DNA of 64,000 nt from Micromonospora sp. CP22 (GTDB lineage Bacteria; Actinomycetota; Actinomycetes; Mycobacteriales; Micromonosporaceae): contig NZ_VCJO01000007.1 of NCBI RefSeq assembly GCF_009712475.1, forward strand, positions 62,001 to 126,000, written 5' to 3'. The notes under the pieces are model-generated. The model ran no database searches, was not told where the DNA came from, and saw nothing but the letters and a program-made list of their open reading frames with translations. Of this stretch, positions 17,796 through 25,923 are shown piece by piece (position 1 is the stretch's first letter; every line of letters starts with the position of its first letter). The translations under genes and the position numbers were made by a program.

Positions 17796-19475
17796 TCAGG
17801 CCGCGTCGGCATAACACTCCACGATGGACAGATCCAGCGGGAACCGGACCGGGGTGTCCCCGAACAGCAGCGCGGTGGCTCGCCGACCGGCCCGGTCCAC
17901 CGTCTCGGCGACCCACTCGGCCCGCTCCGCCCGACAGTGCACGATCACCTCGTCGTGCTGGAAGAAGACCAGTTCCGCCCCGGTGCCGGCCAACTCGCCA
18001 CGAAGCACCGCGAGCAGCGTGGACGCCCACTCGGCCGCGCTGGCCTGGATGACGAAGTTGCGGGTGAACCGGCCCCGGGAACGCGCCGCCCGGGCCCGGA
18101 GCGACTGACCGTCACCGGCCGCGTCCGGGGCCACCGGGCCCTCCTCGTCGGCACCGAAACCCGCCGTACCCGGCGGGCAGGTCCGCCCGAGCCAGGACCG
18201 CACCAACCCACCCGTCTCGCCGGTACGCGCGGCGGCCTCGACATACCCGAAGGCCGTCGGATAGTTGCGCCGCAGCACCGCCAGGGCGGGCACCGCCGAC
18301 CCGCCGGTCTGCCCGTACATCGCGCCGAGCAGCGCCAGCTTCGCCCGGCCCCGGTCACCGCCGAACGCGTCCCGGGCCAGCGCCGCGTAAAGGTCACCGG
18401 TCGCCCCGGCGGCGGCGAGCCGGGAGTCACCGGAGACGGCCGCCAGCACCCGAGGCTCCAACTGCCCGGCGTCCGCCACCACGAACCGCCACCCCGGGTC
18501 GGCCACCGCCGCCCGACGGATCACCTTCGGGATCTGCAACGCGCCGCCACCCCGGGTGGCCCACCGCCCCGACACCACACCGCCCGGGACGTACTCCGGC
18601 CGGAACCGTCCGTCGCGCACCCAGGCGTCCCGCCACGCCCGGCCGTGCGCCGTCCAGATCCGATACAGCTCCTTGTACTCCAGGACCAGTGGCACCGCCG
18701 GATGGTCGACACCGCGCAGCACCCAGGCCCGCGTGTTCGGCAACTCGATCCCGGCCCGCGCGAACGCCCTCAGCAGTTCGGCCGGGCTGTCCGCGTGCAC
18801 CTGCCGGACCCCGAACGCCTCGGCGATCCGCCCGGCCAACTCCGCCAGCCGACGGGGCGGCCCGCCCACCGGAGACGGCTCACCGAGCAGGTCGGCGAGG
18901 ACCGCGTCGTGCACGTCGGCCCGCCAGGGCAGCCCGGCCGCACCCATCTCGGCAGCGATCAGCGCACCCGCCGACTCGGCCGCCACCAGCAGCCGGAACC
19001 GCCCCGGGTCGGCGGTCGCCGCGATACGGTCGAGCTGGTCGGCGTACACCCGGGTCAGCGCGGTGATGCCGGGGCCCGGCGGACCGGGCACGGCGTCGAA
19101 GAGCGCGACCTGACCGGTGCCGGGCGGAACGGCAGCCCGGGGTGGCGGATCCGGCGGCACCGGCGCACCGGTCAGCCGCGCCCACGCCGCCGCCAGCGCG
19201 CGGGGCTCACCCCACCGGCCGGCGTAGCCGAGCAGCAGCGCCTCGGTCAGCTCCACGTCGTGACACCGCCGCACCTCGACCCCGGCGCGCAACAGCGCCG
19301 GATAGAGCGACGCGCCGGACGCCCAGACCCAGCGCGGCTGGTCGGCGCGCTCCCGAGCCGCCACCGCAGCCGGCAGGTCGGCGACCACCTCGGGCCCGCC
19401 CAGCGGCGCGCCCGCCGGGTCGAGAGGTTGCAGCACTCCCCCGCCCTGCTCGTCGGACACCACCGCCACCAGCAC
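17796..19475 (-). CDS. Family A DNA polymerase-like protein (bifunctional exonuclease/polymerase type)
   Basis: A protein of about 559 residues. The C-terminal half carries the pol A motifs in compact form: motif A RFVVADAGQLEPRVLA (normally ADYSQIELR), motif B region RAKLALLGAMYGQTGG, and motif C FFQHDEVIVH with the catalytic HDE. SGRWATRGGGALQIPK and NFVIQASAAEWAS are also typical. The N-terminal half resembles a degenerate 3'-5' exonuclease-like domain and lacks an obvious DEDD set. Such short proteins are common in actinomycetes in addition to the main PolA. The start is uncertain; GTG 19475 gives the usual length but has no good ribosome site, and the frame opens further upstream. A role in repair or replication of special substrates is likely but unknown. 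Confidence 0.83.
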   Translation of the reverse strand: MLVAVVSDEQGGGVLQPLDPAGAPLGGPEVVADLPAAVAARERADQPRWVWASGASLYPALLRAGVEVRRCHDVELTEALLLGYAGRWGEPRALAAAWARLTGAPVPPDPPPRAAVPPGTGQVALFDAVPGPPGPGITALTRVYADQLDRIAATADPGRFRLLVAAESAGALIAAEMGAAGLPWRADVHDAVLADLLGEPSPVGGPPRRLAELAGRIAEAFGVRQVHADSPAELLRAFARAGIELPNTRAWVLRGVDHPAVPLVLEYKELYRIWTAHGRAWRDAWVRDGRFRPEYVPGGVVSGRWATRGGGALQIPKVIRRAAVADPGWRFVVADAGQLEPRVLAAVSGDSRLAAAGATGDLYAALARDAFGGDRGRAKLALLGAMYGQTGGSAVPALAVLRRNYPTAFGYVEAAARTGETGGLVRSWLGRTCPPGTAGFGADEEGPVAPDAAGDGQSLRARAARSRGRFTRNFVIQASAAEWASTLLAVLRGELAGTGAELVFFQHDEVIVHCRAERAEWVAETVDRAGRRATALLFGDTPVRFPLDLSIVECYADAA

Positions 19476-19539
19476 GAACGCGATTCTGCCCGCGCCGTGC
19501 GACACACCGGCGTCGGCCCTTGCTGTCGTACCCGGGTGG

Positions 19540-19545
19540 CAGGCT
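19540..19545 (+). promoter_or_regulatory. -10-like box in front of the hydrolase remnant
   Basis: CAGGCT 7 nt before GTG 19553. It matches the TAGGCT-type leaderless arrangement seen at several genes here. It suggests that the remnant kept its promoter, which may now drive the downstream GyrI-like gene. Confidence 0.35.
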
Positions 19546-19552
19546 CCGGGGC

Positions 19553-19669
19553 GTGGCGACTTTCGTTCTGATCCACGACGGCGGTGGCCGCGCCTGGGGC
19601 TGGCATCGGCTGGCCCCGGAGCTGACCGACCCGCACGGGGTCGGCTTCGGCGGTGCCCCACTCGAATGA
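19553..19669 (+). pseudogene. Truncated alpha/beta hydrolase, N-terminal remnant
   Basis: A 38-codon frame (VATFVLIHDGGGRAWGWHRL...). Its first 25 residues match the start of RutD/EstC-like alpha/beta hydrolases (usually MATFVLVHGAGGGAWCWH), including the oxyanion-hole turn, here HDGGG instead of HGGGG. After LAPEL the similarity stops, the frame ends at 19667-19669, and the next gene starts 23 bp later, so the nucleophile elbow and catalytic His are gone. It looks like the 5' end of a gene whose remainder was deleted. A newly used short ORF is the alternative, but nothing supports it. Confidence 0.6.
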
Positions 19670-19691
19670 CCAGCCCGGATTCAGGTACCCG

Positions 19692-20342
19692 ATGACAGAC
19701 AAGACCGACTTCAAGAAGACCGTCGACGCCTACCAGGCACCACGGGGACGGTTCCGGATCGTCGACGTGCCCGACATGCGATACCTCATGATCGACGGTC
19801 ACGGCGATCCCAACACCTCACCCGCCTTCACCGCGGCGGTCGAGGCGCTCTATCCGGTGGCGTACAAGCTCAAGTTCGCCAGCAAGCGCGACCTCGGGCG
19901 CGACTACGTCGTCCCGCCCCTGGAGGGCCTGTGGTGGGCCGACGACATGGCTGCCTTCACCACCTCGCGGGACAAGTCGCTGTGGAGTTGGACCCTGCTG
20001 CTCATGGTCCCCGACTGGATCGACCGGGCCATGGTCGACACCGCGGTCGAGCAGGCCGGTGCGAAGAACCGGCCAGCGCGCCTTGATGACATCCGGCTGG
20101 AGACCCTGTCCGAAGGACGGTGTGTGCAGACGCTGCACGTCGGCTCCTTCGACGACGAGGCAGCCGTGCTGGCCCACCTGCACGACGAGTTCATCCCGAA
20201 CCACGGGTTGCGGATGACCGGGAAACACCACGAGATCTATCTGAGTGACTTCCGCCGGGTGGCCCCCGAGAAACGGCGCACCATCCTCAGACAGCCGGTC
20301 GTCGCCGACGCCCGGGTGCCCGACGCCGAGACTGCCGAATAG
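19692..20342 (+). CDS. GyrI-like small-molecule-binding domain protein
   Basis: A 216-residue protein of the GyrI-like/SOUL-type fold. It opens with KKTVDAYQAPRGRFRIVDVPDMRYLMIDGHGDPN, where 'MIDG.GDPN' is the recognisable family signature, and carries EGLWWADD, KSLWSWTLLLMVPDWI and CVQTLHVGSFDDE further on, ending with KHHEIYLSDFRR. Members bind small hydrophobic or cationic compounds and some act as cyclopropane hydrolases or resistance proteins. It has no DNA-binding domain. ATG 19692 is the most likely start; an in-frame ATG at 19653 overlaps the hydrolase remnant. The ribosome site is weak. Confidence 0.82.
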   Translation: MTDKTDFKKTVDAYQAPRGRFRIVDVPDMRYLMIDGHGDPNTSPAFTAAVEALYPVAYKLKFASKRDLGRDYVVPPLEGLWWADDMAAFTTSRDKSLWSWTLLLMVPDWIDRAMVDTAVEQAGAKNRPARLDDIRLETLSEGRCVQTLHVGSFDDEAAVLAHLHDEFIPNHGLRMTGKHHEIYLSDFRRVAPEKRRTILRQPVVADARVPDAETAE

Positions 20343-20394
20343 ACGCCCCCCTCGTCGGCTGACCGACCGTCGCTGAAGTGTCGGGTCCCGGATC

Positions 20395-20400
20395 TACAGT
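20395..20400 (+). promoter_or_regulatory. -10 box for leaderless methyltransferase gene
   Basis: TACAGT 6 nt before GTG 20407, with no ribosome site in between. Confidence 0.55.
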
Positions 20401-20406
20401 GTCGCG

Positions 20407-21015
20407 GTGCGCAGCCAACTGGTCCGTGATGCCTACTCGTCCGTGTTCGCGCGGTACATCGCGCTCTCCGATGGTGGTTGGCAGGACCACCAGGACGACA
20501 CGTCCCTCGTCCGGACCCATCTCGCCGGGTTGGACGGCAGGGTGCTCGACCTCGGCTGCGGCCCCGGCCACTGGAGCGGCTACCTGCATTCCCTCGGCGT
20601 CGACGTGACCGGCGTCGATCTGGTTCCCGAGTTCATCGACCACGCCCGGGCGAACGTCCCCGGGCCGGTCTTCCAACTCGGCTCGATGACCGAGCTCGAC
20701 GTTCCCGATCACACGGTGGCGGGCATCCTCTCCTGGTACTCGACGATTCATCTTCCACCGCAGGAACTGGACGACGTGCTCACCGAGTTCCGCCGGATGC
20801 TGAAACCGTCCGGGCGGCTGGTGATCGGCTTCTTCGACAGCGACGACGAGGTGGCCGCGTTCGACCACAAGGTGCTCACCGCGTACCGCTGGCCGGTCGA
20901 CGTGTTCTCCGCCCACCTGACCCGGGCCGGCTTCACCGAGCTTCAGCGCCTGCGCCACCAGTTCCCGGACACCCCGGACCGCAGGTACGCGGCCGTCGCG
21001 GCACGCGTCACCTGA
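20407..21015 (+). CDS. Class I SAM-dependent methyltransferase
   Basis: A 202-residue methyltransferase_11-type enzyme. Motif I is VLDLGCGPGHWSGYL (about residues 45-59), the acidic loop GVDLVPEFIDHAR follows, and GSMTELDVPDHTVAGILSWYSTIH is motif II/III with LKPSGRLVIGFF as the post-motif strand. It would methylate a small molecule; the substrate is not evident. GTG 20407 is preceded by TACAGT and no ribosome site, so it is probably leaderless. It does not appear to form an operon with the NTF2-like gene downstream, which lies on the other strand. Confidence 0.88.
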   Translation: MRSQLVRDAYSSVFARYIALSDGGWQDHQDDTSLVRTHLAGLDGRVLDLGCGPGHWSGYLHSLGVDVTGVDLVPEFIDHARANVPGPVFQLGSMTELDVPDHTVAGILSWYSTIHLPPQELDDVLTEFRRMLKPSGRLVIGFFDSDDEVAAFDHKVLTAYRWPVDVFSAHLTRAGFTELQRLRHQFPDTPDRRYAAVAARVT

Positions 21016-21056
21016 ACCCTGAACCCCACCGCACAGCGCCCGTGGCCGGGCTCCGA

Positions 21057-21434
21057 TCAACTGCTCGGCTGCTGCCCCGGCCAGAAGGGCCACTCCTCGA
21101 ACGAACGGCACCGTCCGTCGGCGGCGAAGCACATCACCCAGAGATCGCGGAACTCCTGGTCGACCGGGTCGCCGTAGCGGACCTCCTGGCGCGACACCGC
21201 GGTGTCCCCGTCGACCGCGACGATCTCCGTGGTCATCTGGAAGACCTCGTCGGGGCCGTCCCGATGCTCTTCCCACATCCGGGCGATGGCCGGCAGACCG
21301 ACGACCGGCGTCCAGTACGGCCCCTGCTGGTAGCTCGCGTCCTCGGTGAAGAGTTCTGCCAGCGCCTGCGTGCCCGGCGTCCGCCAGGCCCGCTCGTAGC
21401 CGGCGATCCAGTCGGCGACCTGCGTCCTGTCCAT
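21057..21434 (-). CDS. NTF2/SnoaL-like domain protein
   Basis: A 125-residue single-domain protein of the NTF2-like superfamily. It has the helical start VADWIAGYERAWRTPGTQALAELFTEDASYQQGPYWTPVVG (the usual 'YERAW...LFTEDA.Y...P..' signature) and the later beta sheet EIVAVDGDTAVSRQEVRYGD. Relatives include ketosteroid isomerase-like and polyketide cyclase-like proteins and uncharacterised stress proteins. ATG 21434 follows AAGGTGG; the frame is open further upstream, but the protein similarity begins here. No partner enzyme is next to it. The MerR gene upstream is on the same strand, 61 bp away, so co-transcription is possible. Confidence 0.82.
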   Translation of the reverse strand: MDRTQVADWIAGYERAWRTPGTQALAELFTEDASYQQGPYWTPVVGLPAIARMWEEHRDGPDEVFQMTTEIVAVDGDTAVSRQEVRYGDPVDQEFRDLWVMCFAADGRCRSFEEWPFWPGQQPSS

Positions 21435-21495
21435 GGGCACCACCTTGCCATCGGCGCGGCGTTCGATGGGGACGTCGCAGGCCCGCGTGGCGCGG

Positions 21496-22254
21496 TCAGG
21501 GGACGTTGCCCGTGGCGGGCTCGTCGGACCCGACGTCGGCGGCGTCGATGTACTCGGCGAGCCGGGCGGCACCGGTGAGCATGGCTCGGCCACGGGTGGT
21601 GAGTTGTTCCCGCCACTGGCGCAGCGACGCGACGAGCGGTTCGGTGCCACCGGCTTCGCGCAACCGACTCAGCACCCCGGCGATGTGGTCGAGCCGGTAT
21701 CCGCCACGGCGCAGCAGGTGCGCGAGTTCGGCGTCGCGGACGTCGTCCGGTGAGTAGCGGCGGTAGCCGGTCGCCGGCTCCCGCGCCGGCTGCAGGATGC
21801 CAGCCCGTTCCCACTTGCGCAGGGTCGCCGGTCGTACGCCGAGGCGGTGGGCCAGCACGCTGATCGGCACGGCTCGCCGGCTCTGCGGTTGCCGCTGCGA
21901 GCCGGTGAGGACGGCGACCGCCGCCTCGACCGCGTCCAGGGTTTCTCGGTCGCGCTGGAGCAGGACGTGGCTGTCGTCGATCGTGCGCAGGGCGGCGTCG
22001 ATGTCGCCCCGGTTGACGGCACGCATGATCTCGCCGCTGGCCGGGTAGCCGTGGCCCGCGATCAGTGCCAGGTAGGCGCTCAGCGCTCTGGCGTGCACCT
22101 CGGTGAACAGACGGTAGCCGGTGGGGGTGCGCTGGGCCGCCGGCAGGACGCCGTCGCGCTCGTAGTTGCGCACGGCCTGCGCGGAGAGGCCGTGCCGGCG
22201 CGCGAGGTCGACTGGTCGGCGTACCCCCGGGTTGGAGGGTTTGGTGGCTTTCAC
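21496..22254 (-). CDS. MerR-type regulator with two DNA-binding domains
   Basis: A 252-residue protein with two MerR helix-turn-helix domains in tandem. The first is VDLARRHGLSAQAVRNYERDGVLPA...GYRLF (about 14-50), and the second VSVLAHRLGVRPATLRKWERAGIL...GYRRYSPDDV (about 133-172). TioE-like duplicated MerR regulators in actinomycetes have this layout and often sit next to resistance genes. GTG 22254 follows GGAG. The start at 22641 suggested by the open frame overlaps the divergent gene and is rejected. It is divergent from the erythromycin-esterase fusion, 54 bp apart, and so is the obvious candidate to regulate it. Confidence 0.87.
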   Translation of the reverse strand: MKATKPSNPGVRRPVDLARRHGLSAQAVRNYERDGVLPAAQRTPTGYRLFTEVHARALSAYLALIAGHGYPASGEIMRAVNRGDIDAALRTIDDSHVLLQRDRETLDAVEAAVAVLTGSQRQPQSRRAVPISVLAHRLGVRPATLRKWERAGILQPAREPATGYRRYSPDDVRDAELAHLLRRGGYRLDHIAGVLSRLREAGGTEPLVASLRQWREQLTTRGRAMLTGAARLAEYIDAADVGSDEPATGNVP

Positions 22255-22278
22255 CGCGCTCCGTTGCTCGAAAGTCTC

Positions 22279-22301
22279 AACCGGAGGTTCAACGATACGG
22301 T
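22279..22301 (+). promoter_or_regulatory. Divergent MerR/esterase promoter with AACC-GGA-GGTT operator
   Basis: AACC (22279-22282) and GGTT (22286-22289) form a small palindrome seven bases before a TACGGT -10 box (22296-22301), which stands 7 nt before ATG 22309. MerR proteins bind palindromes in the spacer of overlong promoters, so this is the natural operator for the divergent dual MerR protein. The -35 box is unclear. Confidence 0.45.
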
Positions 22302-22308
22302 TAATGGA

Positions 22309-23910
22309 ATGATCTCCCTTCTCGACCTGTTTGCCGTACCACCGGCGCTGCTCGCGCTCGGCGAGCCGACGCACGGCGAGTCCGCCTTCCTCCAGATCCG
22401 CAACGAGACCTTCATGTCGCTGGCCGAGCAGGGCTACCGGTCGATCGCGCTGGAGAGCGACCGGGCGGCGGCGCTGATCGCCAACGAGTTCGTCCAGGGC
22501 GACACCGCCGTCACCCTCGACCGGGCGCTCGCCGAGGGGTTCAGCCACGGGCTCGGTGCCGCCCCGGCCAACCGTGACCTGCTGCTGCGGATGCGCGAAT
22601 GGAACGCGGGGCGACCGGCCGCCGAGCGCCTGACGTTCCACGGCTTCGACGCCCCGCTGGAGATCGAGGGTGCGCCCAGCCCTCGGCGCTACCTCAGGTG
22701 GGTCTGCGACTTCCTCGGCCTCGATCGATCAGCGGAGATCGACGGTCTGGTCGGGGACGAGGCCCGGTGGAGCGACACGGCAGCGATCTGGGAGCCCGGT
22801 AGGTCGATCGGTCGCTCGACCGACGCCCAGCGCCTCCGGGTGATCGCCGACGACCTGCTGACCGAGTTGTACCTGAACGCACCCCGACTGGCCGAGGGCT
22901 GGCCGACAGCGTTCGTGCACGCCATGTCCGCTGTCGCGGTGCTGCGCTACCACGCAGCGGCCGCCGCGCCGCTGCGGCAGGAAGAACGCTTCGCCCGCCT
23001 GGCCGGGGTCCGGGACGCGCTGATGGCCGAGAACCTGCTCGCGATCCGCTCGGCCGAGGCACACCGCGGACCCACGCTGGTCTTCGCGCACAACACTCAC
23101 CTCCAGCGTCAATCGAGCACGATGACGATGGCCGGAACGGACGTCTCGTGGGCCGGTGCGGGCGCCATCGTCGCGTCGTTGCTCACCGACAGGTACGCGG
23201 TGGTCGTCGGCAGCCTCGGCGCATCCCCCGCGCTGGGCATCGAGGCCCCCGCCCGGTCGACCTACGAGGGCAGACTCCAGCAGGACACCACACTTCCGCG
23301 GTACGTCCGGGCAGCCGAGATAGCAGCGGCCGAGCGGAGAACGCACGACTACCGTTACTTCCCACTGGATCAGGCCACCATCGACCACGCCGACGCGGTG
23401 CTGCACATCCCGACCGGCGTCGATGCGGCAGTACTCGCCGACCGGATTCTCGCGCTGCCCGGCGTCGAGCAGGTCGTGGCGAGCGAGGAGAACGGGTCAC
23501 CCGAGGGTGCCTGGGGCGACCGGTTCTTCTACGTCGGCCCCGACCGCCGCCAGCCGTTCGCCACCATCGTCGAGCACGACGTGCCCGGTTTCGACGACGC
23601 CTCCCAGCTCGACCGTCCCGGCGTCTTCCGCCTCAACCTGGACCTGGGCCGAACCGAGTTCGAGAACCTGTTCGGCTTCCCACCGAAGGCTTTCGAGGAC
23701 CACCGGCACGAGTTCGACTTCGCCCGACTGGACACCTTCGTACCGCACCCGGGCTACGCGGTGTACGGCTTCGGCAGCATCGTCATGCCCGGCCCGCACA
23801 TGCTGCCCGAGATCGATCGGCTCCTCACCATCGCCCACGCCCGAGCAGTGGACCGCCACGAACGCGCCGCGCGTCGGACCGCCGACCAGCAGAACCAAGA
23901 CGTGCTCTGA
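22309..23910 (+). CDS. Erythromycin esterase-like protein fused to DUF6194 domain
   Basis: A 533-residue two-domain protein. Residues 1-355 are an erythromycin-esterase-type domain, with LGEPTHGE (Glu19, His22 matching the EreB Glu/His pair) and FAHNTHLQRQ (about 260) supplying the second His motif. From about residue 365 a DUF6194-like domain follows (EENGSPEGAWGDRFFYVGP, QPFATIVEHDVPGFDDAS, DTFVPHPGYAVYGFGSI). The Ere fold hydrolyses macrolide lactones in known resistance enzymes, but many homologues have other substrates. The start is slightly short compared with EreA/B, and ATG 22309 has a TACGGT box 7 nt upstream. The divergent dual-MerR gene suggests drug-inducible expression. I infer a detoxification role. 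Confidence 0.83.
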   Translation: MISLLDLFAVPPALLALGEPTHGESAFLQIRNETFMSLAEQGYRSIALESDRAAALIANEFVQGDTAVTLDRALAEGFSHGLGAAPANRDLLLRMREWNAGRPAAERLTFHGFDAPLEIEGAPSPRRYLRWVCDFLGLDRSAEIDGLVGDEARWSDTAAIWEPGRSIGRSTDAQRLRVIADDLLTELYLNAPRLAEGWPTAFVHAMSAVAVLRYHAAAAAPLRQEERFARLAGVRDALMAENLLAIRSAEAHRGPTLVFAHNTHLQRQSSTMTMAGTDVSWAGAGAIVASLLTDRYAVVVGSLGASPALGIEAPARSTYEGRLQQDTTLPRYVRAAEIAAAERRTHDYRYFPLDQATIDHADAVLHIPTGVDAAVLADRILALPGVEQVVASEENGSPEGAWGDRFFYVGPDRRQPFATIVEHDVPGFDDASQLDRPGVFRLNLDLGRTEFENLFGFPPKAFEDHRHEFDFARLDTFVPHPGYAVYGFGSIVMPGPHMLPEIDRLLTIAHARAVDRHERAARRTADQQNQDVL

Positions 23911-23928
23911 GCCCGCCGAGCGTGGTCA

Positions 23929-23966
23929 CGGCGGCCCGGTGGCGTCCGAGAAGCCACCGGCCGCCG
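23929..23966. terminator. Bidirectional terminator between convergent genes
   Basis: CGGCGGCCCGGTGGC (23929-23943) pairs with GCCACCGGCCGCCG (23953-23966) apart from one bulged C, with a 9-nt loop. It separates the convergent esterase fusion (+) and NgcG-like permease (-). Confidence 0.7.
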
Positions 23967-23983
23967 CTGCGGGCGTACCGGGG

Positions 23984-24946
23984 CTACTTTCCCACCCCGG
24001 CGGTGAGGCCGGACTGCACCTGCCGCTGGAAGACGATGTAGACGATGAGCACCGGCAGCATCGCCATGGTCACCCCGGCGAACAGCCCCGACCAGTCGGA
24101 GCGGTAGCCCTGGTTGACCGACAGCTCGATCAGGCCCTGGGAGATGACCTGGTTCTTCGGTTCACCGGCCACCGACTGCATGAGCAGGGTCGGCAGGTAC
24201 CACTGGTTCCACTGGCCGAGGACGTTGAAGATGCCGATGCTGATCAGGCCGGGTCTCGCCATCGGCAACATCACGCTGAAGAACAACCGGCTGTGCGACG
24301 CGCCGTCGACCATGCCCGCCTCGGCGATCGCGTTGGGCAGGGTACGGAAGAACGAGTGCATGAAGAAGACGGTGAACGACAGCGACCAGGCCACGTAGAC
24401 CAGGATCAGCATGAAGTGGCTGTTCGGGCCGAGGAACGGCAGTACCACGCCGGTGTTGTAGACGCCCTTGAACAGCGGCACCGCAGCCAGGTAGATCGGC
24501 AGGGTCAGCCCGGACAGGAACATGTAGTAGATCAGCCGGTTGCCCCGGAACTCGTAGCGGGCGAGCACGTAGGCGGCCATCGAGCCGAGCAGCATGGTGA
24601 GGAAGACGCTGCCGGTCAGCACCAGGACGGTGTTGAGGAAGAACGACCCGATCTGCCCCTCGGTCCAGGCTCGGGCGAAGTTGTCCCACTGCAACCGCTC
24701 GGGGATCAGCGACAGCGGCTTGCGGATGACCTCGGCGTCGGTCTTGAGCGCCGACATCACCACCCACAGCAACGGGTAGACCACCATGATCGCCCAGACG
24801 GCGAGGAACAGGTGGGAGAAGCCGTTGAAGAACCGTGCCCCGGCGCGGCCTCCGCCGAGGGCGGCGCGCGATGCCGGCGTACGGGTCGGTGGTGGAGTCT
24901 GGTCGGGGCCGGCCAGGCCACCCGGGGTGTGGGTCACCGTGCTCAT
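23984..24946 (-). CDS. ngcG: Amino-sugar ABC transporter permease, NgcG-like
   Basis: A 320-residue MalG-type permease with about six transmembrane helices, starting after a cytoplasmic N-terminus. The inner-membrane coupling loop is EAGMVDGASHSRLFFSVMLPMARPG (EAA motif, residues ~210-234), and the membrane segments include SHLFLAVWAIMVVYPLLWVVM and MLIMVLAVYLVAY-like stretches. ATG 24946 follows AGGAGACCTGGACG; the frame opens further upstream inside the preceding gene. It is the last gene of the RpiR-SIS-NgcE-NgcF-NgcG unit. No ATPase gene is nearby, so the system probably shares an MsiK-type ATPase, as NgcEFG does in Streptomyces. Its substrate, N-acetylglucosamine or chitobiose, is inferred from the binding protein. 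Confidence 0.87.
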   Translation of the reverse strand: MSTVTHTPGGLAGPDQTPPPTRTPASRAALGGGRAGARFFNGFSHLFLAVWAIMVVYPLLWVVMSALKTDAEVIRKPLSLIPERLQWDNFARAWTEGQIGSFFLNTVLVLTGSVFLTMLLGSMAAYVLARYEFRGNRLIYYMFLSGLTLPIYLAAVPLFKGVYNTGVVLPFLGPNSHFMLILVYVAWSLSFTVFFMHSFFRTLPNAIAEAGMVDGASHSRLFFSVMLPMARPGLISIGIFNVLGQWNQWYLPTLLMQSVAGEPKNQVISQGLIELSVNQGYRSDWSGLFAGVTMAMLPVLIVYIVFQRQVQSGLTAGVGK

Positions 24947-24959
24947 CGTCCAGGTCTCC

Positions 24960-25910
24960 TCAGTACTCGATCCGCTCACGACGGGTGATCCTCAGCTGGA
25001 GAGCGGCCAGCAGGATCGTGAAGATCGCCAACGCCACACCCATCGCGCAGGCGTAGCCGAACTGGCCCTTCTGGAAGGCGGTGAAGTTCAGCACCGACGC
25101 GAAGATCTCACTGGCGTGGTTCGGGCCACCCTGGCTCGGCGTCATGACGAACACCAGGGCGTACATGTCCAGGGCGATGAAGCCCAGGTAGACCCAGGCC
25201 ACCGAGACGGTGTCCCGCAGCAGCGGCAGGGTGATCCGGAAGAACGTGTGGAAGCGGCCGGCTCCGTCCAGGATGGCCGCCTCGTAGACGTCCTTCGGGA
25301 TGGACTGCATGGCCGCGGAGAAGAGCACCATGTAGAAGCCCGCACCGCTCCAGACCGCGATCAGCAGCAGCCACCACAGCACCGCCGGTACGCCGAGGAA
25401 GGGCTCCGGGTCGTGCATGAAGGTGATCGGGTCGTCCTCGCCGACCAGCCCGATCTTCATCAGGATGCCGTTGATCAGGCCCTGGCCGTCGGCGCGGTAG
25501 ATCTGTTGCCACATCACCGCGATGACGACCAGGGACAGCACCTGCGGGAAGAAGAAGATCACCTTGTAGAGACCGGAGCCGAACACGCCCCGGATACCGG
25601 CCTTGTCCTCGCGTCCGCCCACGTTGAGCAGGAACGCGAGGAACAGGGCCAGCGCGATGGTGAACAGCGGCACGGTGATCAGGAAGAAGACGTTGTGCCA
25701 GAACGCCTTCCTGATCAGCTCGTCGGAGAAGAGCCGGAGGTAGTTGTCCAGCCCGACGAACTGCTGCTTGTCGGAGTAGCCTCCCCAGTCGGTCAGCGAG
25801 TACCCGGCCGCCTGGAGGAAGGGCCACACCACGTAGAAGAGGTACAGCCCGACCGGCAGGGCCAGGAAACCCGTGACGAAACGTGCAACACCGTGCCGCA
25901 TGGGACTCAC
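24960..25910 (-). CDS. ngcF: Amino-sugar ABC transporter permease, NgcF-like
   Basis: A 316-residue MalF-type permease with about six transmembrane helices (FVTGFLALPVGLYLFYVVW at the start, ALAIFTILLAALQL at the end). The EAA coupling loop is KDVYEAAILDGAGRFHTFFRITLPLLRD (about 205-230). It starts at GTG 25910 or, three codons later, ATG 25901; neither has a strong ribosome site, since the message is already carried in from NgcE 13 bp upstream. With NgcG it forms the membrane channel of the amino-sugar importer. Confidence 0.87.
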   Translation of the reverse strand: MSPMRHGVARFVTGFLALPVGLYLFYVVWPFLQAAGYSLTDWGGYSDKQQFVGLDNYLRLFSDELIRKAFWHNVFFLITVPLFTIALALFLAFLLNVGGREDKAGIRGVFGSGLYKVIFFFPQVLSLVVIAVMWQQIYRADGQGLINGILMKIGLVGEDDPITFMHDPEPFLGVPAVLWWLLLIAVWSGAGFYMVLFSAAMQSIPKDVYEAAILDGAGRFHTFFRITLPLLRDTVSVAWVYLGFIALDMYALVFVMTPSQGGPNHASEIFASVLNFTAFQKGQFGYACAMGVALAIFTILLAALQLRITRRERIEY

Positions 25911-25923
25911 TCTTTCGTTCGGA

